From positions 62,001 through 126,000 of the forward strand of contig JABCPU010000006.1 of the NCBI GenBank assembly GCA_016800925.1: 64,000 nt of DNA. Reading direction: 5' to 3'. Each line of letters begins with the position of its first letter. The first letter of the stretch is position 1. Below the pieces are notes generated by a model. That model was not told the DNA's origin and made no database searches. It saw only the letters and a list, made by a program, of their open reading frames with translations. Positions 34,289 through 46,102 of this stretch are shown here, piece by piece. The translations under genes and the position numbers were made by a program. Origin of the DNA: Suillus spraguei. Lineage: Eukaryota > Basidiomycota > Agaricomycetes > Boletales > Suillaceae.

Positions 34289-35079
34289 TCAGCACTCATC
34301 AAACTCCTTCATGATTGAGGCAGGAAGTACACAATGCCCACGATATTTCTTTACTGCCCATGCTGCTTGTGTTCCATTGAGTCCTTTCTGGTAAGCATCA
34401 AAAAATCTAGCTGATCTGATAGAAAATCTATAATTCTGATCAGAAAGCTAATTAATAAGTCATTAATATGAGTCATACCGCCGTATTGTCAACATCAGTA
34501 CTGCATCCAGCGAGTCAAGGACATTCTTCTTGAGTGCAGCAGCTGATGAAGAGCTATCCTTCATGTGGTATATCCGCTTTGCGAAACCCCAACACTGCTC
34601 AATGAAATTGAGCTTGCAATGGAACTTTGGTAAGAAAATCACATTGAAGCATTGTGCACGGCACGAGGCTTCAAGTACTGACTCCACATTGACAAAATCA
34701 GGCTGTTGAGCATGCTTGGAGTGTGCGGAGATAATATCATCAAGACAGTAATTGATACTGGTCAATATCACAGAGGCCTGATGATAGTAAGTACAAGTAC
34801 ATTGAGATTGTCTGAGTCCAGTCTGTTTACAAGGTGCGTCACTCACATTTTCATCATTATCTGACACAGAACACATAACTGAAGTCTTTTACCTTTTTTT
34901 AGATGCTCGTCCAATACTAGATTGTCTCTCGAGCGTTTCTGCTCGCGTCTTTTGTTGCCCATAGTGCGAAGGATAGTGTCACCGTGTCGGCAACACGGCA
35001 CAGCACATCGGAGTATCAAACACATAGGTTGACCATACACTCCGTTTCTGATATTTTGAATAACAAACGTCCTACTCAA
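34289..35079 (-). pseudogene. DDE-type transposase remnant (C-terminal half)
   Basis: The minus strand encodes the C-terminal half of a transposase common in Agaricomycetes: QPDFVNVESVLEASC, NVIFLPKFHCKLNFIEQCWG, FAKRIYH, NVLDSLDAV. An intron of about 50 bp begins at the GTATGA in the TTGACAATACG-GTATGA context. It is followed by RFFDAYQKGLNGTQAAWA and VKKYRGH up to a TGA at 34289-34291. The invariant acidic/aromatic pattern around LNFIEQCWG, with its third catalytic Glu, is present. The upstream minus segment (35079 to about 34845) has a basic stretch KRREQKRSRDNLVLDEHLKK in another frame. The central part with the first catalytic Asp residues is absent, so the gene is dead. Confidence 0.78.
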
Positions 35080-35424
35080 TTTCTGTTGATTCTGCTTAAC
35101 GGAAAATGTCCGCAGTATATCTACAAATGTAACTGTGTAGCCGTTTGATGCAGAAAGCTCTCAATCAATTGATATTGCAAATTTTGTATTTTGTCACGTA
35201 TTCATCACATTTATCACGTGAGGTATGTAGAATCCGCACGACACCTACCTTAGCTTGCTACCAATTTGGTTTACTAAATATATTACCACCAGGGTAAATA
35301 ACATATACAGAGAATAGTAAGTGCATCGGACCATAAACAACATAGACAACAGAAGCTCTAACTGAAGCCGTACTACAGAAAGTAGATAGCACGAGGTCCT
35401 ACGTCAAAAGACTCCTGTTTAATG

Positions 35425-35800
35425 TTAACCAGAACATGTTTTCTTGTGCCTGTTGAGAGTATCTTTGCGCGAGAATGGAACTCCGCACTCGCACCAGTAT
35501 GCGATCCCCAGATGAAGTTCCTCAAAGTGCCTCGCGAGACTCTCCTTGTTAAGCTCCCTACCACAATGTTCCCATCGGCAAACAACGCGAGCTTTGTCTG
35601 GCCCATGAATTCCATGAACCTCACGTAGGTGAGCGGAGACACCGTGGCCGCGAATCAAGTCATTGCAATGCAATCCATTGTGTTCACAAACCCAAAAACA
35701 TTGAAACATCTCCCCGGGATAATGATGACACTGCAAGCGTCGGTTTAGTCACAATTGACGTCATGTAAGAAGATTAACAACTTACAGAGGAGGTAGACAT
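35425..35800 (-). CDS. Small C2H2-type zinc-finger protein, 106 aa
   Basis: Two exons, 35800-35786 (MSTSS) and 35730-35425, separated by a 55-bp intron with GTAAGT and TTGCAG ends. Three zinc modules can be read: C16-x3-C20 with H39-x4-H44; C56-x4-C61-x11-H73-x4-H78; and C85-x-C87 with H100-x3-C104 (FSRKDTLNRHKKTC). Conserved connecting text is LIRGHGVSAHLREVHGI. It belongs to a family of short finger proteins expanded in agaricomycetes and probably binds nucleic acid. The frame is also open upstream of the chosen ATG (NYRNRRFITIIATHTYDYSG), so a longer N-terminus from earlier exons is possible. Its survival intact within a transposon island is notable. Confidence 0.78.
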
Positions 35801-35864
35801 ATCGTTGCCCGAGTAGTCGTAAGTGTGCGTTGCAATGATAGTAATGAAGCGACGATTACGATAG

Positions 35865-36345
35865 TTACACTTGCAGACCAGAGTATCTGAGGAATAATGA
35901 ATAGTTGCGAAGCCTAGCACAGTATATATACTTTCTAAACGAACCTGCCAGGAGAGCCATCGTTCCAGCTCCCCGAATACCAGTTGGTAGGGATTCCAGC
36001 CTCGTGGGCTGGCGAGGTGCCAACGCCTGGACGGTGAAATTTTCGTCGGTTAGTAAACAAAACCACATCCACCGAATATGAGCCAGTTTCACATGGCCTT
36101 GGCCTTCAACTGAGCGTGTCGCCCATGACCACAGGATCATCGAATTTCTGCTGCCGAAAGTATAACTCAGTTGAGAGGACGATGGCCAAGCGTACCAGTA
36201 TTGTCAGAATTAGATACGTAGCTTCCATGACGGTTTCCACCCGGCCAAGGGCCAGCTGCGGAATAACATCACACACGAAAGACAAAGGATACCAGCTTGA
36301 GATGAAGCATCGATGAAGTCCAAGAGTCAAATGAAAGGCAGTGTA
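35865..36345 (-). other. Possible upstream exons of unknown gene
   Basis: On minus, a frame around 36266-36110 (RVETVMEATYLILTILVRL; ELYFRQQKFDDPVVMG) and another around 36030-35950 can be joined by intron-like segments, ending shortly before the zinc-finger exons. I recognise no family. They may be earlier exons of the zinc-finger gene, a separate gene or noise. Confidence 0.25.
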
Positions 36346-36373
36346 CTTGGTCCTAGTACACGTAAGCGTGGGC

Positions 36374-36699
36374 AACCATACATCATCTGAATATCAGTCA
36401 CGCATGGTCATAACATTTGCACTCATCTTGAAATACATACTCAGTATGCTCCAGTCAACCATAGTAGTTAGCATGCCCTAGGAAAGTTGGGCGCATCGTA
36501 AATTGATGGGCCTAGTTTGCGATCAATTGACTCGCATTGTTAAGTCTCCGATACTATCACAAATGGTATTGGTTATTCCCGAAGCTAACATGTGCAATTA
36601 AGGAGGGCTCGAAAAGCACAGCTCGAATTAGCTGCAGTCTCATATGGTATACCTTGTAAATTCATTACTTGAAATTGTATCGCGAATGAATGATGAAGC
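36374..36699. other. Array spacer resumes before copy 3
   Basis: The CAACCATACATCATCTGAATATCAG block at 36374 and the segment 36490-36660 match other spacers (28785; 43320; 43685-43860). This marks the right edge of the transposon island. Confidence 0.6.
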
Positions 36700-38904
36700 T
36701 CACCTGAAAAGCGGGCTGGCATCACCCATATCCTGGAATTCGTATCCTTTATCGTCGGTGATATCATCCGCCAGACACTGCGCTTCTTTCTTTTTGTTTA
36801 GCCGGTTATAGTCCCACATAGCGAAGAGGCTCATTATGATTCTGTTACAAATCGTGTTAGTGGACTGCAGTTTGGAAGACCACCACCAGACATACGAAAG
36901 AGAAAGAAATCCCATTATAGTCCCATGCCCGATGTGGAAAACGCGGCGGATCAATATAAATAAAAGAGGAGCAAATACTAACACTAGCATGAGTGGATGG
37001 ACATTGCGCGTTTATGATAACATGACGTACCCTCCAGATTACCAAGACCGATGACCATCGCTAGCACGACTCCGCGCTTTAAGTCACCTCCTGCATTCGA
37101 ACCTGCCCAAGCAAGAACGATTGGAATGGCCGGATAAGTTCCCGCAGCAGCAGACAGGTTCCAGCATATGAGGGCCCGCCCGTACGCTGCAATATAGCAT
37201 AATGTATCCCACAAGAGACACAAGCGCACCACCAATGATGTATGGGACACGAATGTTATACTTGTCAGAATAAACGCCAACAATGACTGTTGCAATAGCG
37301 CCGGCAACAAATGGAGGGACAGAGAGTAACTGGGCATTCGCAGCAGAGTAACCAAGTCGTTGATGATGGTCGGCGAAAAGAGGGCAATGGCATAGAGAGG
37401 GACGAGCAACCTGATGACAAACTCAGATCATACACGCGAGATGACAGGATGACTGCGGGTACCCTAAGAAAATGAGAATTTGGACGTAGGTCTTGTAATC
37501 TTTCATGGCTTGCCAGACGAAGCGGGTATCGAAGTGAGAGGAAAGGTGAATTCCATCCTGTTTGACCATATCCATGATATATAGTCTCTCTGGCTCCGGT
37601 CAAAAACTTGGCCGTTTCAGGATACTAAGTAGTTATCTAAATCAGCAGGTGAAAGGCCCAGCATATTCGTGAACCCACATCATGCATGTAGAAAAATGCG
37701 AGAATTGCGACCAGAACAGTAGCTGATTGAAGTCTAATATGAGTATTTGAATCGCCTCAGATTTGACACGACTTACCAATTCCTTCCAAGCAGAACTAGC
37801 AGAGAACAAAAATTAGTAAAGCCTCAGTTTTAAAACATGTAAACACACGATCCATTGCCAACCATGCAATCCTCCGACTCTGATGGGCGCATCAGTAATG
37901 GCCGACAAAGTAAGTGACTTGCTTACCCTTCCATGCGCTCAATACCATACCTGTTTGCATGAAAAATGAAAGTTAATAACAAGTTGATGGGAAAACAAAG
38001 CGACTTACGCAAGGAGTCCACCGAAGGCGCCTACAATCAAAGAGAAAATCAAACAAATAGGTTACAAGACGCATCAAAATATTGCATACCTGCGACTGAT
38101 GCTGCAGAGAAGAATATAGCAATGCGTTTGGATCGTTCGGAACGGGGATACCAAAGACAGATGTAGTAATTTACTCCAGGAAACAATCCTGCTTCAGCCA
38201 AACCGAGGAACACTCGAGCTCTATCGTCAAACTGTAAGTGTCTGTTTCTACCATGCAAATACACTTCACATACACGACAAGAGATTGGTATGATTTGACG
38301 AGACACATAAGGGTCATCACAATACCCCACACGATCATGATAGACGGTACTGAATAAATACTAGTTAGCAGCAAAAAAAGCAGATGTAAGCGTACTCCAG
38401 CGCGATGGCCTGGATAGCTTGAGTGCGATGTTCCTATATAAATACTGAGTACAGACTCGCTACTCTTGATGTCATACATACGATGGGACCTCGGCAAAGC
38501 TGTACGGGATCTAGAGCAACTCAGCACTTGACGGAACATGGGTGATACAGGACGCACAAAAAAGACAGCTGCAGCGATATTGTACCTAAGGCCGGTCAAT
38601 TTCAGATCTGTGGCCATGCCACCGACCTTGGCGTTTCCTGGTGATGATTTCAATCGGTGATTGAGAGGAGGTCTGCGGTGGATAACTTACCAACATTGGA
38701 CCGGTCTCTGGATGTAGTGTGTAATTTGAGCAACAGCAGACAATATGGGCCTACTCACAAGAACGACAATAGGTAAAATACCGTCACAAAAGGTAGCAGG
38801 TGCCAATCTATCTTGCGCAGAATGAGCGCTCGCTCTTGAGTTGGATTCAAGACAATCTGCTTTTCGGACTGGGACTTGATGTTATCGCTGCTTTGCAACC
38901 CCAT
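36700..38904 (-). pseudogene. Array copy 3: ACS-family MFS transporter, multiple frameshifts
   Basis: The start is MGLQSSDNIKSQSEKQIV at 38904, with the exon layout of copy 2. Compared with the other copies there are single-base indels at about 36938 (extra A in GGAAAAC), 37033 (missing base in CCCTCCAGATT), 37150, 37171, 37352 (AAGTCGTTG for AAGCTCGTTG) and 37598 (extra G in CTCCGGTC). They disrupt exons 13, 14 and 15. The N-terminal exons are intact. Upstream sequence and a TQ insertion (NPTQERALIL) ally it with copy 5. This is the most frameshifted copy. Confidence 0.88.
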
Positions 38905-40464
38905 AGTGTCCTAGTGATAGTATAGTGGATTGGTTGGTTGGTTTGAAAGAGCACCTTCCGAATACCCAGAGGAGGCGAGTATTATAATGATATCAAAATG
39001 TTCTAAGCCGTTATTAGTGTCGACAGGTCAGGCTCGATATTACTCCGGGTCCAAAGGATAATTTTATATGAATGGATCAGGTGTGGTGATAACATAGCCA
39101 TGTAAGTACTAGTACACCTACTTGTGTAAAAATCTTGTCAGAGGCGTCAAGCGCCCCACAGCATTTTGCAGCCCTGAAAGTACAGAAAGGAAATACAGAA
39201 TACAGAACTTAGCGCAAGTACTTACAGCATATTACTGTTTCATTGCTTTTCTTGAGTGAACGATGAGGTATATGATTTGAGTACAGACGCTGTAGCAGAC
39301 GTTCGAAGTGCTAGTGAACCTCCGACGTTTGACAGCCGTCACTAGTTATTTTCGTTCAGCGCAGTTGAGTTCAGGTGCTCAAGATAGGCTCAAGGTTTAG
39401 AACCAGAAAGCAGATGATTATGAAGATGAGTCCATGTTTTCAAATCGGTCGGAACTTGAAACTCGGATGAGCGTTTGGAATCGATCTCTCCCTATTGAAT
39501 AATCCCGATATCCTTATCTTCCGGCCCAGCCCGTCCACGGTACGATCGTTCACTTCTTTCCTTCGATGTTAACACTCAAAGGTTCCTTACTTCAAGCTCG
39601 TTCTTGTATAATCATGTTCAAATCACCAGACCTGTGACAGCAGACAACTTGAAACTGATGTGAGCGCTTATTTTACTGTCATTGCCTCTCGTCGAGACCA
39701 TTCACTTGCTACGGTGACTTGCAGAATGCTTCAGACCCAGACACTATCACTTTGATTATCAAGCAATTTAGAGGTGCTTCAAGTTTGTGCGTGGTGCTCG
39801 ACGGTCGTGGCCTTTTCATTTCCTATACCCCTGGACAGTGCTTGATGGTGCAAGACATGAAATACCTCGTAGGCGCAGCTCCAGCACCGGACGCTCATCT
39901 CATCATCATCTGAATCGACTGCAGGAGCTACGTCTAGTTGGTTCTAGGCGGAGCCAGAACACGAAAGAGGAATTCATGATACTAGTGGCAGCCTTGTCCA
40001 TACAGTTGCCATATATGCAACATTGACCATCCATCCGAGTTTAGCTGTCAATTGATCAAATATTACTGGTGTGCAGTCTGAACCAAGTTGAACTAGTTGG
40101 CGTTCAAAATTTCAAACTTTAACTGGCATCACATCAGGCAATACTGGTGCGTTCAATGACTTAGAGGGTCCTTCAGCAGCAGTGCTACCACCACTCTAGA
40201 CGTCTGCTCCCTACATATAGACTTCACCTTCCAGCTTATCGCCTTGAGATTGTTGAGTCTGTCTTGCGAGGAATCAATTGACATTGACAAAATATCTGTG
40301 ACATTGCATCATGCCAGTACCATCACAAATAAGACATAGGTGCGCGTCATTCCTGAAGTGCAATAAAGGAAAAACTCAAGGACAGCTTGAATTTACTGTA
40401 TATCTCATATGGTGTACCTTGCATATTCATCAGTCGAGCTAGTATTGCGGATGAGTTGTGAAGC
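38905..40464. other. Spacer between copies 3 and 4 (type A)
   Basis: No gene. The segment about 39548-39712 (TTCACTTCTTTCCTTCGATG onward) is strongly similar to 46793-46956 in the spacer between copies 5 and 6, and further blocks at 40030-40140 match 47095-47200. This spacer type is not shared with those of copies 1, 2 or 4. Confidence 0.6.
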
Positions 40465-42661
40465 TCACCTGAAAAGTGGACTGGCATCGCCCATGTCCTG
40501 GAATTCGTATCCTCTGTCGTCGGTGATCTCATCTGCCAGGCACTGCGCTTCTTTCTCTTTGTTCAGCCGATTATAGTCCCACATAGCGAAGAGGCTCATT
40601 ATGATTCTGTTACAGACCGTGTTGGTGTGCTTCAGTTCGGAAGACCACCAGGACATACGAAAGAGAAAGGAATCCCATGATAGTCCCATGCCCGAGGTGG
40701 AAATGTGGCGGATAAATATAAATGAAGGAGGAGCAAACTCTAAGACAGGTATGACGGGCAAACAATTTGAATTTATGATATCACGACGTACCCTCCAAGG
40801 TTACTAATGCCGATAACCATCGCTAGTACAACTCCACGCTTTAAGTCGCCTCCTGCATTCGAGCCTGCCCAAGCAAGAATGATTGGAATGGCCGGATAAG
40901 TTCCCGCAGCGGCCAGGCAGGCTCCTGCGTACGACGGGCCCGCCCGTACGCTGCAATATAGTATGATGTATCCCGCAAGAGACACAAGCGCACCGCCAAT
41001 GATGTACGGGCCACGAAGATTGTGCTTGTCGGAATAAATGCCAACCACGATTGTTGAAATAAAGCCAGCAACAAATGGCGGGACTGAGAGTAGCTGGGCA
41101 TTCGCAGCAGTGTAACCAAGCTCGTTGATGATGGTCGGCGAAAAGAGGGCAATGGCATAACCAGGGACGATCAACCTGATAATGAACTTAGATCATGCAC
41201 GCGAGATGACAAAATGACTGAGCACCCTAAATGGATGAGAACTTGAACGTAGGTCTTGTAATCTTTCATGGCTTGCCAGATGAAGTGGGAATCGAAGCGA
41301 GAGGAAAGGTGAATTCCATCCTGTTTGACCATATCTATGATATATAGTCTCTCTGGCTCGGTCAAAAACTTGGCCGTTTCAGGATACTAAGTAGTCATCT
41401 AATCCAGCAGGTAAAAGGCCCAGCATAACCTTGAACTCACATCATACATGTAGAAAAATGAGAAAATCGCGACGAGAACAGTGGCTGATTGAAGTCTGAG
41501 GTGAACATTTGAATCGCCTCATATTTGGCACGACTTACCGATGCCTTCCAAGCAGAACTAGCAAAGAACAAAAATTAGTCAAGCCTCAGTTTTAAAACAT
41601 GCAAACATACGATCCATTGCCAACCATGCAATCCTCCGACTCTGATCGCGCATCAGTGATGGGTGACAAGGGAAGTAACATGCTTACCCTTCCATGCGCT
41701 CAATACCATACCTGTATGCATGGCCAATGAAGGTCAATGACAGATTGATAAAAAAACAAGCGACTCACGCAAGGAGCCCACCGAAAGCGCCTACGAAGTT
41801 TAAACAAATAAATTCCAAGGCAAATCAAAATATTACACACCTGCGAGCGATACTGAAGAGTAGAATATAGCAATGCGTTTGGATCGTTCGGAACGGGGAT
41901 ACCAGAGACAGATGTAGTAATTGATTCCGGGAAATAATCCCCCTCCGTCAAACCGAGGAATGCTCGAGCTCTACCGTCAAGCTGTTTTAGTGCCTGTCTC
42001 CACTATGCAAATACACTTCACATACACGACAAGAGATTGGCATGATCTGATGAGACACATAAGGGTCATCACAACACCCCACGCAACCATGATAGATGGT
42101 ACTGCATAAATATTAGTTAGCAGCAAAAACACAAGCAGATGTAAGTGTACTCCAGCGCGATGGCCTGGATAGCTTGAGTGCGATGTTCCTATACAGACAC
42201 TTAGTACAAACTCACTACTCTTGATGTCATACATACGAGGGGACCTCGACAAAGCTGTACGGGATCTAGAGTAACTGAGCCAGCATTTGGCGGAACATGG
42301 GTGATACAGGACGCACAAAAAAGACAGCTGCAGCGATATTGTACTTGAGGCCGGTCAATTTCAGGTCTGTGGCCATGCCACCAACCCTTGCGTTTCCTGG
42401 GGATGATCTCAACCAATGATCAAGAGGATATCTGCGGTAGATAACCTACCAACATTGGCCCGGTCTCTGGATGCAACGTATAATTCGGAGCAACATCAGA
42501 CAGTACAGGCATACTCACAAGAACGAGAAGAGATAAAATACCGTCACGAAAGGTAACAGTTGCCAATCGATCTTGCGCAGAATGCGCGCTCGCTCTCTCG
42601 GATTCAAGACAATCTGCTTATCAGACTTTGACTTGATGCTATTGTTGCTTAACAACTCCAT
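40465..42661 (-). pseudogene. Array copy 4: ACS-family MFS transporter with one frameshift
   Basis: The start is MELLSNNSIKSKSDKQIV at 42661, and it is the closest relative of copy 1 (same N-terminus). All exons match intact copy 2, and exons 13-16 are open (AIALFSPTIINELGYTAAN, SNAGGDLKRGVVLAMVIG). One base is missing in exon 7 near 41938-41947 (AATCCCCCTCCGTCAAACC, where the others have one base more). This breaks the conserved LTEAGLFPGINYY segment and leads to stops. With only one lesion, a sequencing or assembly error in a C-run must be considered. If corrected, this would be a third complete copy. Confidence 0.72.
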
Positions 42662-43898
42662 GGTGTCCTAGTGACAGTATGTTTGGTTGGTTTGAAAGGA
42701 GAGACTGATTGGATGAGCACCTTTTAATCGTCCAGAGGCGAGTATTATAATAATGCCAGAAACTCGACAGGTTTGGAGACAGGTCAGGCCACCTAGTGTC
42801 CAACATCTAAACCAAGGATGCTCCGGGCGCATAGGAAAACTTGATATGGATGTGGCTGATCGAGTGCGGCGATAACTTGATCATTTAAGTAGCAGTATCA
42901 GTGACGGCAGTACTACTAGTATACCTACTTATGTGAAAGTCTCGTTAAAGGAGTTGAGCACACAATGTTTTTGCGGTACATTTGAAATCTGAAAGAGAAC
43001 ATAGAACCTCGTTAGATGCTTCACGCGTCAACACATATACATCATGAGTTTCTCTCGCTGCTTGTCGTCCGAGTCACATGCCACGAGGGCGTTCAAAGTA
43101 CCTATAACGGCGTCTACGCCTTTGCACGCGTTACTACTGGCTTGGCTCAAAATCCTGTACTCTCCACATGGCCCGATAATAATAAAAAAAGCCCCAGGAA
43201 CCATCTTTGGCCTATGATCAGATACACGCTGCAGTATGGCACCAAGTCTTGAATTCATATCACAGTGCGGCGACACATTGCAACACTTTTAATTCTTCAC
43301 ATCGTGTTGACGTCGCAACCATACATCACCTGAACATCAGTCGCGCATGGTCATAACATTTGCATGCTCCAGCCAACCGTAGTAGTTAGCCTGCCGATTC
43401 AACTTGAACTAGGAAAGTTCAGCTTTCATGGCAATTGAAGTTCAACGTTGGACTTAATTTATCACTCGGCCACTCGGAGTTTGAGCTTACTGGCAGCCGC
43501 AGTTACTCAACTGGACACTCAGATCGACACTCGCAGTGTCCTGTGTTTATGACCTATTGAAGAGTGGGTTTTGAGTATTGCAGCGCATAAGCGCATCTAC
43601 TTTGAATCCCCTGTTAAAAGGCCTGCACCTCTGGTGGGGCTTTCCATCCCTATATCGATGACGTATCAGGCAAAAACCCACGTTCTAGGGCGCATCCTAA
43701 ATTGATGGGCCTAGTTTGCGATCAATTGACTCGCATTGTTAAGTCTCCCATACTATCACGAATGTTATTGGTTGTTTCCGAAGCTAACATGTGCAATCAA
43801 GGAGGGCTCGAAAGGCACAGCTCGAATTAGCTGCAGTCTCATATGGTATACCTTGCAAATTCATCACTCAAGGTTGTATCGCGAATGAATGATGAAGC
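42662..43898. other. Spacer between copies 4 and 5 (type B)
   Basis: No gene. Blocks match the spacer upstream of copy 1: CTCGCTGCTTGTCGTCCGAGTCA near 43054, CTATAACGGCGTCT near 43100 and GACGTCGCAACCATACATCA near 43308. Towards the 5' edge of copy 5's 3' flank they match 36490-36660. Confidence 0.6.
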
Positions 43899-46102
43899 TC
43901 ACCTGAAAAGCGGGCTGGCATCACCCATATCCTGGAATTCGTATCCTTTATCGTCGGTGATGTCATCCGCCAGACACTGCGCTTCTTTCTTTTTGTTTAG
44001 CCGATTATAGTCCCACATAGCAAAGAGGCTCATTATGATTCTGTTGCAAAAAAATTGTGTTGGTATGTTGCAGTTCGGAAGACCACCAGACATACGAAAG
44101 AGAAAGAAATCCCATGACAGTCCCATGCCCGATGTGGAAACGCGGCGGATCAATATAAATGAAAGAGGAGCAGATACTGAGACTAGCATGAGCGGACGAA
44201 CATCGCGCGTTTATGATGACATAACGTACCCTCCGAGATTACCAAAACCGACTACCATCGCTAGTACAACTGCACGCTTTAAGTCGCCTCCTGCATTCGA
44301 GCCTGCCCAAGCAACAACGATCGGAATGGTCGGATAAGTTCCCAGAGCGGCCAGACAGGCTCCTGCGTACGACGGACCCGCCCGTACGCTGCAATATAGC
44401 ATGATGTATCCCACAAGAGCTACAGACGCACCGCCGATGATGTACGGGACACGAAGATTACACTTGTCAGAATAAATGCCAACAATGATTGTTGCAATAG
44501 CGCCGGCAACAAATGGCGGAACTGAGAGTAGTTGGGCATTCGCAGCAGAGTAACCAAGCTCGTTGATGATGGTCGGCGAAAAGAGGGCAATGGCGTAGAG
44601 AGGGACGACCAACCTGATGATGAATTCAGATCATGTACGCGAGATGATAAAATGACTGAGCACCCCAAAAAAATGAGAATTTGGACGTAGGTCTTGTAAT
44701 CTTTCGTGGCTTGCCAGACAAAGCGGGTATCGAAGCGAGAGGAAAGGTGAATTCCATCCTGTTTGACCATATCTATGATATATAGTCTCTCTGGCTCGGT
44801 CAAAAATTTGGCCGTTTCAGGATACTAAGTAGTTATCTAAATCAGCAGGTGAAAGGCACAGCATAAACGTGAACCTACATCGTGCATGTAGAAAAATGAG
44901 ACAATTGCGACAAGAACAGTAGCTGATTGGAGGATGAGTATCTGAATCGCCTCAGATTTGGCATGACTTACCAATGCCTTCCAAGCAGAACTAGCAAAGA
45001 ACAAAAATCAGTAAAAGTCTCAGTTTTAAAACACGCAAACATACAATCCATTGCCAACCATGCAATCCTCCGACTCTGATTGGCGCATCAGTAATGGCTG
45101 ACAAAGTAAGTGACTTGCTTACCCTTCCATCCGCTCAATACCATATCTGTATGCATGAAAAATGAAGGTCAACAACAGGTTGATGGGAAAACAAAGCGAC
45201 TTACGCAAGAAGCCCACCGAAGGCGCCTACAATCAAAGAGAAGTTTATATAAATAGATTACAAGACGCACAAAAATATTACACACCTGCGACTGATGCTG
45301 CAGAATAGAATATAGCAATGCGTTTGGATCGTTCGGAACGGGGATACCAAAGACAGATGTAGTAATTTACTCCAGGAAATAATCCTGCTTCGGCCAAACC
45401 GAGGAACACTCGAGCTCTATCGTCAAACCGTTAGTGTCTGTCTCCACTATGCAAATACACTACACGTACACGACAAGAGATTGGTATGATCTGACAAGAC
45501 ACATAAGGGTCATCACAACACCCCACGCGACCATGATAGACGGTACTGAAAAAATATTAGTTAGCAGCCAAAAAAAGTAGATGTAAGCGTACTCCAGCGC
45601 GATGGCCTGTATAGCTTGAGCGCGATGTTCCTACATAGATGCTGAGTACAGACTCGCTACTCTTGATGGCATACATACGATGGGACCTCGGCAAAGCTGT
45701 ACGGGATCTAGAGCAACTCAGCACTTGACGGAACATGGGTGATACAGGACGCACAAAAAAGACAGCTGCAGCGATATTGTACCTAAGGCCGGTCAATTTC
45801 AGATCTGTGGCCATGCCACCGACCTTGGCGTTTCCTGGTGATGATCTCAACCGGTGATTGAGAGGAAGTCTGCGGTGGATAACTTACCAACATTGGACCG
45901 GTCTCTGGATATAACGTGTAATTTGGAGTAACAGCAAATAGTACGGGGTTACTCACAAGAACGACAAGAGGTAAAATACTGTCACGATAGGTAACAAGTG
46001 CCAATCGATCTTGCGCAGAATGAGTGCTCGCTCTTGAGTCGGATTCAAGACAATCTGCTTTTCAGACTCGGACTTGATGCTATCGTTGTTTGACAACCCC
46101 AT
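43899..46102 (-). CDS. Array copy 5: ACS-family MFS transporter (Dal5/Tna1-like), intact
   Basis: The start is MGLSNNDSIKSESEKQIV at 46102 and the end ...YEFQDMGDASPLFR at 43899. The same 16-exon plan as copy 2 can be followed without a frameshift, giving a protein of about 474 aa. The large exon 14 (44613 to about 44228) is fully open (AIALFSPTIINELGYSAAN, AGAIATIIVGIYSDK, SNAGGDLKRAVVLAMVVG). Distinguishing marks are NPTQERALIL near the start and AGAIATI in place of AGFISTI, shared with copies 3 and 6. It differs from copy 2 at many positions in the transmembrane exon (for example KCNLRVPYIIGGASVALVG), so the two surviving genes may differ in substrate or affinity. This is inference. Confidence 0.85.
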
